Assembly (NCBI RefSeq): GCF_023159225.1
Contig: NC_063172.1
Span: forward strand, 60,012,828 to 60,076,827
Reading direction: 5' to 3'
Origin: Perognathus longimembris pacificus
Taxonomy: Eukaryota > Chordata > Mammalia > Rodentia > Heteromyidae
Length of the DNA: 64,000 nucleotides
Shown piece after piece: positions 24,488 to 35,229 of this stretch. The position numbers were made by a program, and so were the translations under genes. The stretch's first letter is position 1. Every line of letters begins with the position of its first letter. The notes beneath the pieces were generated by a model that was not told where the DNA came from, did no database searches, and saw only the letters and a list, made by a program, of their open reading frames with translations.

Positions 24488-24502
24488 CCCAGAGGGGGCG
24501 CA
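24488..24502 (+). promoter_or_regulatory. CTCF-like motif 1
   Basis: CCCAGAGGGGGCGCA matches the AGGGGGCGC core of the CTCF consensus, with weaker agreement at the 5' side. It lies about 190 bp upstream of the likely TOX start. Confidence 0.4.
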
Positions 24503-24724
24503 GAGCACCGCAGGACTCCGGGGTGCTCTCAGCCCACCCGGCTGCTGCAGGGAACCCAGGGGCTGGAAGATGGAGGAACGGAGGACCGGGAGGAGAAAAC
24601 GCGCGGCCCGGCCCCAAGCCAAAGCTCCGGGACTCCGGGGAGGCTCCGCGGGGCCCGCGCGCCTCACACAAAGGGGCCGAGGAGCCCCGGCGCCCGCGGG
24701 CCGCGGACGGCGCGGGGAGCGCGC

Positions 24725-24739
24725 AGCCAGGGGGCGCTG
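24725..24739 (+). promoter_or_regulatory. CTCF-like motif 2
   Basis: AGCCAGGGGGCGCTG agrees closely with the CTCF core CCAGGGGGCGCT. It lies about 240 bp from the first motif, in the same orientation, pointing away from TOX. Confidence 0.5.
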
Positions 24740-25405
24740 TGGCGCGGGGGCCCCGCCCCCAGGGCCCGCCCCGCGGCCCCCCCCCGCCCCCGCCGCGGGG
24801 CTCCCCACGCCTCGCGCGGCTCCCCGGCTGTCCCGTCCGCGGTCACGGCGCCGCCACCCTCTTCCATGCCCCGTTGTGGAGGTGACTTTCCCAAGCAGCC
24901 TCGCCCTGGGAACCCGCAGAGCGTGCGAGCACTCTGCTCTCCGGGAGAGGGCAGCTCCCCCTGGGGCTCGAACCCCCGACCTGGGCCAGGCCGGTGCGCG
25001 CGGAGCTTGGCTAGGCTTGTGCCTCAGTTCAGCATCCAGCTTGCTGGAAATTCTGTGTCTCATCCATATGCCTTGATTGGGGGCGGGGGGGTTAGGAGGC
25101 TGAGGCTCCCTGGGGGGCTTGGGAAGGACCACAGAGAGGATCAGGGGTGAATCAGGAAAAGGACTGTCAGCGTTCAACCGCGCTGGGGGAAACCATGTGG
25201 GGATCGCACACTTTTTGGAGCTAGACCTCCAGTAGTGTTCTTAAGAACTGAAGCCTATCTCCCCGTTACCCGGTTTGGTAAATGGAGTAAATAAGGAAGG
25301 ACATCACTGATCCTATTTGGGGGGAAATTTGTAACTTTGTCTTCTGGTGGTTGGGACCATATAAGAGCTCTTGTTCACTAGCCAGAAGATGTTTTCCTCT
25401 TTTCT

Positions 25406-25548
<143 letters not shown>

Positions 25549-25559
25549 AAATGCCCCTG

Positions 25560-27200
25560 GGACGTCTAAGAAGTAGTCAGTAGTCACCTTTTCTAGACCA
25601 AGATCGTGTTGAGGAGGCGCCCAGAAGTTCTTCCTAGTTTCCCATTGGTTCTGGAGTCAAGGAAGGCACCGAGTGTGTTCTGCTAAACCTACATCCTTCT
25701 TTTACACTCAGGTTGCCAACACTGCCCATTCACCACCCCAAGAGCAACCAGTGCCTTGAGGAGAGGAGGAGGACCACAAGGTGACAAAGGACAGCATTAA
25801 CATCTTTGTCTCTCCTCTAAGCATGGTCGCTCTTAGAACTTTGGTTATTCCTTTACACCCCTCACATTCTATTTCTCTTCAATCCTTATTTTTTCTTTCT
25901 TCCTTTTCCTCATCACTTTCCTAAGTAGCAAAAATACAGCTTTCTCTCTACCCTCGGGATCAGCATTGTGGAGCTGGAAGTGAGAAGAAGGAATTTTTTT
26001 TTAATCCTCTCTCCACACTCAAAAGCCCTAAAGGCACAAAACAAAAGAAATAGAACATTTGATCTCCCTCCTAATAAAGATCTTCATAATCAAATTTTCC
26101 TGAAGTTTTGTGGTTTATAACATTAGCTTTCAAAATTAAATCATAGATGTTAAAATGTGTTCCCATGTACTTTCTTCCACAATAAATAAGAAAACCTTTT
26201 TATGTTTAAACGAAACTTATCTAAGCGTAAATGTCTACTCATGATAATTACTACAACATAATATATGGTCTCAATCCTCAGTTTTTAAAAGCTTTCTTGG
26301 GACTCACATATGATTTCTCTTGGTGGCCTTGGAATTTCACAAAGAAGACATGGTTGGAGTGGAATGATAGCACCAACAGCAATCTGGCACCTGGGAGGTA
26401 AACGTGCATCTGTGCTTATACATCATCACAACTACCTTTCCCCACCTGGATGGAAACCCAAATGCATGGGACCCAAGTGCTTCCTAATCAATGGCCTGGT
26501 TTCTTCCTCACCGAGTATGGAATATATACCCGAGTGGTATATGTGTACCTTGCATGGTACGGATATGAGCTGATGGAGCACAAATACTCTTAAATCTCAC
26601 TATTTAAGCACAGACTAGATCATGAAGGGTACTTCAAAAGAATGATCCCTTTAGAATGCCCTATCTAAGGCCTATCAAATATTCAATAGTGGGGGAGAAA
26701 TTGGAGAAAGTCGAACAACTACACCACTGAGTTAATCTTAATTCAGAAAATAAAATAGTTGGCTTATCTATTTGTTCATCCATTTATACTATATTATTCA
26801 ATAAAGATATAGACAATCCCAAGCACCAAACCTGTAGGTTGTATGTCATTTTGAAGTACAAATTTTTTTTTACAAAACATATCCTACTCTAAGGAATTTG
26901 TAAGCTTCTAGAGAAATCTTTTCCAACTTTGTGTAACCTGTGGAGACATCTTTTAACCTTTTTAAAAACACTTGTCCCTGATTTCCTAAGAATTTCCTTT
27001 CCATTCATTTTGTAGTAGAACCTGAACATAGGGATTTTTGGAGCCACAAGTTTGAAAGGAAAGGAAGAAGAGCACAAAAGAAACATTTTAAACAAGCTGT
27101 AAGCATAGAATTTTATTAAACAGGCTAGTGTTGTGTTGGTCTTGATAAAGGAAACATTGAGGTTAACCACTACCAAGACATCCTCTTGTGCTGTAACCTT
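25560..27200. other. Unique TOX upstream flank
   Basis: No gene or recognised transposon. GC content drops quickly to the intergenic level. Confidence 0.45.
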
Positions 27201-27975
27201 GTAGAGATGTAGTTCAACAATGTGCCCAGTGTCTCTTCAGTAAACCAGCATGAACTGTCGTATAGGGCCATTAGAGCTAGGATCTTTATATTGCCATGAA
27301 AATGTGTGTCATGAAGAATTATTTTTCTTTATTATATTCAGGAATGTTCCCCGGAATCCTAGTTTCTCCAAAGCTTTCATCATAAAGTGGTGTTGGATTT
27401 TATCAAACACTTTTTCCGAGTCTGAAGAAATAATCATGTGAGTCTTGACCTTGCTTCCATTGATGTGGTGAATTACGTTAATTGACTTGTGTATGTTGAA
27501 CCAGCTTTACATCCGTGGAATGAATCCAGTTTGATCATAATGTATGGGGTTTTTTTTTTGATGACTTGTTGAAGTCTGTTGGCCAGAATTTTGTTGAGAA
27601 GTTTTGCAATGATGTTCATCAAGGAAATGGATCTAAAGTTCTCTTTCTTTGATGAGTCCCTGTCTGGTTTGGGGATAAGGATTATACTGGCATCATAGGA
27701 TGTGTTTGGTAGCAAACTTTCACATTCAATTTCATTGCAGACTTTGAGGAGTATTTGTGTGAGTTCTGTTTTGAAGGCCTTATAAAATTCCACTGCAAAT
27801 CTATCTGGACATGGGCTTTTCTTGAGTGGGAGATCTCTTATTGTGGTTTCTATTTCATTGATTGATATGGGTCTGTTTAGTTGATTTAAACCTTCTTGGT
27901 TAAGTTTGGGCATATCAATTTTGCTAGGAATTCGTCCATTTCTTCCAGATTCTCAAATTTATTAGCATATAGACA
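27200..27975 (-). mobile_element. LINE-1 ORF2 reverse-transcriptase fragment, degraded
   Basis: The minus-strand frame at 27473-27913 reads [20 protein letters not shown], then [29 protein letters not shown], all typical of the L1 ORF2 reverse-transcriptase domain. Similarity continues past the frame on both sides, with frameshifts: a [14 protein letters not shown] stretch upstream and a [21 protein letters not shown] stretch downstream. It cannot encode a working enzyme. Confidence 0.9.
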
Positions 27976-27984
27976 TGCAAAATA

Positions 27985-28735
27985 TTCCCATATAACATTC
28001 TGAAACTTGGTTTGGAACCAACCTAAATGCCCCTGTGGATGAAGAAAATGTGATACATATACACAATGGAATTCTATGCCTCTTCAGAGAGAATGGCATT
28101 GCTCCATTCATAAGGAAATGGAAGGACTGGGAACAAAAAACCATACTAAGTGAAGTGAGCTAAACCCAAAGAAACATAGACTCTATAGTTTCCCTCATTG
28201 TGAATAATTAGTACTTGTCTAGGATAGTCCTAGCAGAAGATTACAATAGCTCAAAAGTTATGTCCATATGAACATATTAGGTGATGCTAAGTGAAATGAA
28301 CTCCAAGTTATGGAAACAAGTGGTTTATCATTGTTGTTGTTATTTTCAACATACCCTGTGAAATTATGCCCATTTCTTTTGTCTTTCTTTCCCATGGTTT
28401 TACCTGTGATATCACTGTAACTGATTTTAGTACCCTGGATGTTGTATATATGTGTATTGAAACTAGGGAAGGGAAAGGGAATACCAAAATGGAAAGACAA
28501 AAGATAAAAAGACAAACCAATGCAACAGCAATACTTACAAAACTATATGGCCTAAAAAGTAAACTGTCCAACTCATGAGAGGGAGGGAATGAGGAGAGAG
28601 CAGGGGTCGGAGGGGGAGAGGAATGAGGGAGGAGGTAACAAGTTGGATAAGAAATGTACTCACTGCCTTACGTATGAAACTGTCACCCCTTTGTACACCA
28701 CTTTAACAATAAAGAAATGAAAAAAATTCAAAAAG
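27985..28735 (+). mobile_element. LINE-1 3' end (ORF2 C-terminus and 3' UTR)
   Basis: It starts with a WNQPKCP-like ORF2 tail and a YTQWNSMP-type shifted frame. A 3' UTR follows, shared with 57961-58760 (CCCAAAGAAACATAGACTCTAT, GATGCTAAGTGAAATGAACTCC), ending GTACACCACTTTAACAATAAAG. It directly adjoins an opposite-strand L1 segment. Confidence 0.88.
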
Positions 28736-28739
28736 AAAT

Positions 28740-29375
28740 TCTTTTTCTTACTAATATTGATATCATAATATAAATACTAGAGGTCTGTGACATGCCTGGT
28801 ATATCTTAGACCTGGTCCTAATTTTGTTTTACATTTAATTTCACCATCTTTTATTTGATATATTTTGTTGGAAAATGTAACCAATACTTACTGGTCACAC
28901 TCAGCACTTCACTTTGTTGCCGCAACATCACCCGTGTTCATATTAATTATGGTTTCACAAATGGTTGTGTTTTCAAATTTGCAGTCATTTCCCCTGGCCA
29001 CGTTTCGTGTTTACTGCTTTGTTGTATTAGGCAGGTCGGTCCTCATTCTTGTGGCAATGTCTCCAGGTTACAAGCGCAGACCTTGTTACTTGAGAAAAAA
29101 CGTTTTCTAGACAGCCAATCCCATCTGTGATGTATAAGAATTTCACTAAAACAATCATTCAACGGAAAATAGCACTACTGGTTATACACTCATTGTTTCG
29201 ATTTTAGAATACGTTTTTCTTCAAGAGTAGAAGCCATCTATTGATTGACTGTGATAGTGAAATATGCTATCGGTGGACTGATTTTTGAAATGCCAAATAG
29301 TAAAACACACATTGAGCACGTGACATTGCATCACTCCAGTAAGATCCAGTCTTTTTTCTTTTCTTTCCTTTTCTT
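28740..29375. other. Unassigned intergenic sequence
   Basis: No gene. The part at about 28870-29120 is richer in CpG than its surroundings and was not matched to any repeat. Confidence 0.35.
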
Positions 29376-29475
29376 TTTTTGTGCTTATTTATTGTCAAAG
29401 TGATGTACAGAGAGGTTACATTTTCATACCTTAGGCCTTGGGTACATTTCTTGTACTGTTTGTTACCTCCTGAAG
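29376..29475 (-). mobile_element. LINE-1 3' UTR terminus
   Basis: Antisense of the L1 tail: TTATTGTCAAAGTGATGTACAGAGAGGTTACA, then CAT-rich sequence and TTGTTACCTCCT. It matches the ends at 28640-28710 and 62064-62160. Confidence 0.85.
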
Positions 29476-29479
29476 TAAG

Positions 29480-31000
29480 TTCAAGAATTAGTGATGCCAC
29501 CATCTTTGTCGTGCATTTGGCACCTGATATAGGACACTTGGGTTATAAGGCATCTTATTATATGCTTAGATTTTTCTTTCCAATAGAATTATGGAACAAG
29601 TAGCTTCATGTGCTTTTTTTAGAAATTACCTAATCAATACTCAGTCCTACACATATAAAATATTCAAAAACCAATAGGCTTGATGGGAAACATTTACATT
29701 CTCTCAGTTTATCAGTTAGAACTTAAAATTGTCCAGGGTTATTTAACACTTTTCTAAAGTAATTTAAATGTAAAATAGAATGATATGAAATAAGTAATGT
29801 CCTCCAATGGAAGAACACAGAGTACTGAAGTTTATTTCCTGAGGAGACTAGTGAGAAATGATGAGATTGTAAGGCTTTCAACCAGAAAATAAAGGATTTC
29901 AGAATGATGAGGAAAGTTTGAAGAAAATGATACCGGATGCACAGATACCTCACATGGTACTAAATGACTCATAAAATGCAGTATTTTTTTTTTTTACATA
30001 ATATGGGAAGTGTGCCATGCTTGTACATCTCACCACGGAGTGTGCTGCAGTACTTTGATCTTCAACAATATACAACATTTGTGGTATAATAGCTGTAATA
30101 GGACTCTTCAGCTATTTTACACGGCAATAATCCAGTTCTCTCTCATCAGGATAAACTGTGAGGACAAATCCTTTCAAAATCAGAATTAGTTCCTTGTAGA
30201 AGAATGAGGCTACAATTATCCCTTAAATAGGAGCAGCTGCAACATAGTATGGGCCTGGAGCTCAGCAGTGAAGTGTTTATCCAATGCAATTAGATGGATT
30301 TTTTTAATGCAAACTAATATCCTATAAAAAGTCAATTGGAAGGTGAGTAGGTGTGGAATTACTTAGATGAAAGGAATAATCATTTTGCTTACCTGAGTTA
30401 ATACTCCTGCCTGGGTAAATGCTATTTGAGGAAAAATGGATAATCAAGATCTATGTTTTCCCCCATGAAATGGGGTCCCCAAAGGAACCAAATAATACAA
30501 AGAAAGGTTATTTCCGGTTTATGTGTATACTCTACATCTTACTTTGAAGTGTATACAGAGCTATGCTTTGTTATTGTTGGTTGTCCCAAAGGTATGATGA
30601 GTCAATGGCAATATTTTCATTTAAAAATATAAAATTTAGGTAGATAAATAGATAACTCACAGGCAAGGCATGTGCTAACCAGTACCAACATCCAGTGAGA
30701 AACAGAGAAGAGGGCAACTTATTATTATTATTATTTTATCCACTGAAATGATTAAGGGATTAGAAAATAAGACATTCAGAAAAGATGAAAGGACCTTTCT
30801 GGAGAGGGCAATACTGAGAGACGACGTAATGTCTTCATAGATTGTCTGCTAAAGAGTTTTGTTAAAAGAAACAGAAGGCAATCACCTTCAGTGAAGATAG
30901 GACAGCTGGAAATAAGAGTAGAAATTGGAGGACTTAGAGTTGATGACAACTACTGTGTGGGCATGGTATGCTTTTTATTTCAGCTTTTGTTGGCCTTTTC
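29480..31000. other. Unassigned intergenic sequence
   Basis: AT-rich, with no gene or clear repeat. A short (TTA)n lies near 30719-30735. Confidence 0.4.
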
Positions 31001-31105
31001 TTATTTGGATGTTCATTGTCCAGGCTGGTGTCTAACATGTGAGCTCAAGTGATCCTTCTGTCTCAGTCTCTTGAGACTAGGCACATGGCCCTGCATTCAG
31101 CTCCC
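31000..31105 (-). mobile_element. B1/Alu-like SINE, ancient
   Basis: Antisense B1-like words: CCAGGCTGGTGTCTAACATG and AGTGATCCTTCTGTCTCAGTCTC. Confidence 0.55.
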
Positions 31106-31177
31106 CAGAATGATTTTGAATGTATTGTCAATGGAGAGTTGGGCGCTCTTCCTACAACTGGCCTAAAAAATCAGTAG

Positions 31178-31500
31178 AACCATTGAACAAGGTGGCTCAA
31201 GCCTCTAAGTCTAGGTACTCAAGAAGATCTGGAAGACTCTAGTTTGAGGCTAGCCCCAGAAAACACGGGAAACTCACATCTTAACTAATGAAAGGTTTGG
31301 TAGGATGGTCTTTACTTGTCATTCCAACTATATGGAAAGCAGAAAAAGGGGAACCACAGTCCAGGACAACCTTGGAATTAATGGGAGACCCTATTAAAAA
31401 ATAAAGGAAGGAAATAAAAAAGGTCTTGGGGAGAGGCTCAAATATGGGACAGTGGCTTGGCAAGAGTAAGGCTCTGAGTTTAAAACACAGTCCCGAAAAA
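31178..31500 (+). mobile_element. Diverged B1-containing SINE segments
   Basis: GGTGGCTCAAGCCTCTAAGTC begins a B1-like stretch. A second one with GCTTGGCAAGAGTAAGGCTCTGAG follows near 31445. Confidence 0.45.
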
Positions 31501-31849
31501 TGAACAAACAAAAAACCCTCCACACCACTGAAAGTTTGTCAGAGCAACTGACACACCTCTTGAAAGATTCTTCCCTTACGTAAGAGTCAAAGGACAGCTT
31601 CAGTCTTCTCAAGGGCTGTGTGCTAATGACTTTTGAACAGCACACAAGGAAGTTCACCTGGAAAATGGGCCAAAGAATCTCTTGTAGTTCTTTTGAAGTC
31701 TAAAACTGCTATCTTTTACATTTGATTTTATTGCTGAATGCTTCCATGGGTTTCAGTTACTACAAAAAGAAATACAAGCAAATATCTGACTTTGCAGACA
31801 ATGTTTTAGATATGACATAAAACTGGGAAATAAGTAATACATTTTTAGG

Positions 31850-31980
31850 ATGTTAATGTTAAAAAATAATACTTAATAAAATACTTAATTATACATAATA
31901 TAATAGATAACATTTTTAGGATATTAATGTTAAAATATATATAATACTTAATTGTACATGAGATACTAGATAGATTTATT
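31850..31980. repeat. Local AT-rich near-duplication
   Basis: ATTTTTAGGATGTTAATGTTAAAA at about 31840 recurs, with small changes, at about 31913. Both copies are followed by ATAATACTTAAT-type sequence, suggesting a local tandem duplication of about 75 bp. Confidence 0.5.
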
Positions 31981-32006
31981 AACAGTAATTTGAATTGAGT
32001 TTCTTT

Positions 32007-32246
32007 TTTTCCTTTTTTGTCAGTTGTGGGGCTTGAACACTGGGCCTGGGCACTGTCCCTGAGCACTTCAGCTCAAGGCTAGCAGTCTACCATGTAAGCC
32101 ACAGTGCCACTCCTGGTTTTCTGGTAGCTAATTGGAGATAAGAGTCTGACAGACTTTCCTACTTGGGCTGGTTTTGAACTGTGATCCTCAGATCTCAGCC
32201 TCCTGAGTAGCTAGGATTACAAGCGTGAGCCACCAGCACCCGGCTT
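32007..32246 (-). mobile_element. B1-ID composite SINE, near full length
   Basis: Antisense order: poly-T, TTGAACACTGGGCCTGGGCA, CTCAAGGCTAGCAGTCTACC, then GATCCTCAGATCTCAGCCTC and TAGCTAGGATTACAAGCGTG. Flanking 13-bp repeats at 31994-32006 and 32247-32259 differ at one base. Confidence 0.92.
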
Positions 32247-32649
32247 ATTGAGCTTCTTTAACCTATGTATCTCATCTCCTTAACCTCAACATCAGCACAC
32301 TTCTTGGATAAGACTACAGACAGCCCTTAATAAAAATGCTGAAATGCAAAACCTCTGAAACCACATACGACAGCAAATCCTAGAGGCAACATCCAATCTG
32401 AACTAACAAGAGGACTTTCATGGACCCTATTCAATGACTATTCCTATGCTTTGCTTCAGAAATATTTACTAAGGATGATCATGGGATACCGTCTCAAATA
32501 GCATATTAAATGGAAGCACTACAAAATATGTTGTATGACTTTGTAGAAGCATATATGTTAAAACATAGTTAGGACGATAGAGTTGAACTTATATTAACCT
32601 AAACTTACTATACTAACTACTTTACTAACCTAAACTTTTTTGAAGCAGA

Positions 32650-33575
32650 TCCATTGAGGAACTTTTTTTTATCCATAAGACAACCCACTGTTCATAAGTG
32701 TACAAATCTGGTAAGTTTTGAGACATGCAGACATTTGTGAATCACTGCCACAATCACATTACAAAAAAATCTTCACTGGTTCCCATGAGGACCTCTACAA
32801 TCTTCTCTAACAACCCTCAATCCTCAGAAACTGCTGACTTGAGTTTTGTAACTACTTGTTTTTGTTTTCCCAAAATGCCATAGGAAGTTGATCACTCAAT
32901 ATGGAATATCAGATATCCAGCTTCACCCCTCAGCGTGTACATTTAACATTCCTCTGTGTCATTAGGTCTACCAGTAGTTCTTCCCATTTTATTACTGGGT
33001 AGCATTTTATTATAAATATAATTTTGGTTTTCTATTCACTGGTTGATGGCCATTTGAGTTATTTCTAGATTTAACTATTATGAATGAAGTTGCTATGAAA
33101 ATTCAGTACAAAGAGTTGTATAGACATTCATTTTCATTTCTTTGGTAGAAATGTGGAGGAATGCGACTGTTAGATTGTATGACAAGTGCATGCTTAAATT
33201 TATAAGAAAATTCCATTCTGATTTCAGAAGTGACCTTGCACTGTTCACTTCTCTTGGAAATGAATGGTTGCTCCCAATCTTTTCTGACACTTGGCATTAT
33301 CAGTCTTTTGAAGTCTGCCCTTCTAGCATGGCTGTGTGGTGATTTATTTAGCATTGGCCACTTCCACAGGTCACTATCATATTAACTACATTAAAATTCT
33401 CTAATGACTAACAATGTTGAGAATCACTTCATGTTTGTCCTTAATACATCTTAATTGGTGAAGGCTCTGTTAAAAACCTTTCACCATTTTAAAAACTTGA
33501 ATTATTTGTCTACTCAGTACTGAATTCTTTGCTCTCTTTATATATTCTCAGTATGTATCCTTTGTCAGAGTCAAC
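32650..33575 (-). mobile_element. Ancient LINE-1 3' part, ORF2 C-terminus
   Basis: Antisense L1 words run in order: TTTTATTACTGGGTAGCATTTTATT, TTGATGGCCATTTGAGTTATTTC, TATTATGAATGAAGTTGCTATG, TAATGACTAACAATGTTGAGAA. It ends at the equivalent of the DKGYILRIYKES region of ORF2. It is old and full of stops. Confidence 0.85.
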
Positions 33576-33599
33576 AAAATAAAAGCTACTAGAACTAAT

Positions 33600-34460
33600 T
33601 TGTTTCTTTAGATAAACTGAGATGCAAGGTGATATACAAACAAATCATTTTTTATACTAATAACAATTGAGCATGGAAAAATAGAAACACTTATGGTATC
33701 AAAAATATAAAATACTCAAACAAATACAAGTCAGGTGCAATAAGAAATGATAAAACACTGCTGAGAGAAACTTTAAAAAAGAGAGAGAAATTAACGAAGA
33801 CCAAGATAAATAGAGAAATGCACCATGTTCAGAGTTTGGTGAGCTCAATATAATTAAGATGTCATTCTGTCAAAAATAGTAGAATAAATGAAATTGTAAT
33901 CAAAATTCTGGCTTTTTTGTTGAAAATAAATTTAGTTAAAATTTTATGGAAATGCAGAAAGATCTGAAATGATTTGGAAAAGATAACAAAAAGTACATGG
34001 ACTTACTGTAACTACCAGAATGAAGACCAAAAGATATTGGCATGAGGATAGACACATAGGCCAACTGAACAGAACAGACATTGGGAAAGAGATTCACTTT
34101 TACATGGTCAATTGATTTGAAGCAAAGATGCCTCAGTAATACAGTAGATAAGCTGTACTTTCTTCAGTAAATTGTACTCAAAAAGCTAGATATGCATATA
34201 GACAAATGAACCTTTACTTCATAGTAAGTGCAAAACTAGCAGAATATAGACTTGAATGTAAGCTAATACTCTAAAACTAATATAAGAAAATACAGGATTA
34301 TGTATCAATAGGTTTGACAAAGGGACATTAACATATAGGATACAACTCAATAAATTAGGTTCTAGAACAATTAAAAATGTACTTTTAGGAGATACTACTA
34401 ACAAAATGAAACTATTTCACAGACTGGGAGAAAACATATCTCACAAGCAACCAAATGTTT
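33600..34460 (+). mobile_element. Ancient LINE-1 ORF2 segment, opposite orientation
   Basis: Plus-strand L1 words: AAAATTTTATGGAAATGCAGAAAGA, GGCATGAGGATAGACACATAGG, ATGGTCAATTGATTTGAAGCAA, and GACTGGGAGAAAACATATCTCAC at the end. Its right end matches the ORF2 position just before the point where the adjoining minus-strand segment starts. Confidence 0.85.
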
Positions 34461-34984
34461 AGGTTTTCAATACTTGTCTGCCATGTTTTACTGTGTTTTT
34501 TTTTTCTTTCTTTTTTTCCTTTGTTGTTTGTTTAACTGGGGAGCAATCATTCCCACGACCTTTGCAAGAAGAGCCATTTCTCTTGTGGACTTACCCTGGA
34601 TGTCATTTTCTTTAGATGAGCCTCACAAACTCCTTCTCCCATCCCATCCAAAGTCTCCCATTTTAGTCTGTTCACAGCCTGGATCACATCATACCTTCCA
34701 TCAATTTGCAGGGCTTGTTTTCCATGACAAACAGCAGCATTCTGAAGGCAAAAACAGCTTGCTTTATGCTTTACTAAACTTCTTTCCTGAAGAGTATCCA
34801 GCTTTTCCATGTGCACCAACCTCCCCTCATGCAAGAAAAGTACTTGTTGACATATCTCTTTCCAGATATAACGCTATATCCTTCAATCAAATTACTACAT
34901 TTCTTGAAATAATTGCTTATATTCTTCCTTCACCTCAATATTTATTCTCCATCTCAACAGCAATCTGGTGGTCTGATCTGTACT

Positions 34985-35229
34985 ATTTCTTTTGTTTTTT
35001 TCTTTTTTGTTGTCTGTGGGGCTTGAACTCAGGGCCTGGGTGCTGTCCCTGAGCTTTTCTGCTCAAGGCTAGAGCTCTACCACTTGGAGCCACAGTTCTA
35101 CCTGCAGTTTTCTGGTGGTTAACTGGAGATAACAGTCTCAATTTTTCTGCCAGGGCTGGCTTTGAAAGGCAATCCTCAGATCTCAGCCTCCTGAGGAACT
35201 AGGAATTCAGGCCAAGCCACCAGCTCTAG
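34985..35229 (-). mobile_element. B1-ID composite SINE
   Basis: Poly-T, GGGGCTTGAACTCAGGGCCTGG, CTCAAGGCTAGAGCTCTACC, then AATCCTCAGATCTCAGCCTCC. An imperfect flanking repeat (TCTG...ACTATTT) is visible at both ends. Confidence 0.9.

Larger units (their letters stand above)
22170..25150. promoter_or_regulatory. CpG island over TOX promoter, exon 1 and 5' intron 1
   Basis: CpG dinucleotides are dense here while both flanks are AT-rich and CpG-poor. The densest parts are about 22780-23050, 23560-23720 and 24150-24990. It covers the 5' flank, the 5' UTR, exon 1 and about 1.6 kb of intron 1. The large open frames on both strands here, up to 332 codons, result from high GC content and rare stops. 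They overlap each other in several frames and match no protein I recognise. Confidence 0.9.

Noticed and set aside
23887..24885. 332-codon plus-strand open frame
   Set aside because: It overlaps the previous frame and several minus-strand frames and has only low-complexity composition. A shadow.
24965..25000. tRNA-like B box on the minus strand (GGGTTCGAGCCC)
   Set aside because: The T-arm pairs only partly, and no A box or acceptor stem is found at the right distance. Probably chance in GC-rich DNA.
24389..25177. 262-codon minus-strand open frame upstream of TOX
   Set aside because: GC-driven frame with four others overlapping it. It matches no protein I recognise. A divergent or upstream exon cannot be excluded without RNA data.
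34474..35052. 192-codon plus-strand open frame
   Set aside because: It begins in a poly-T tract and ends inside an antisense SINE, with no known domain. An opposite-strand frame covers the same DNA.
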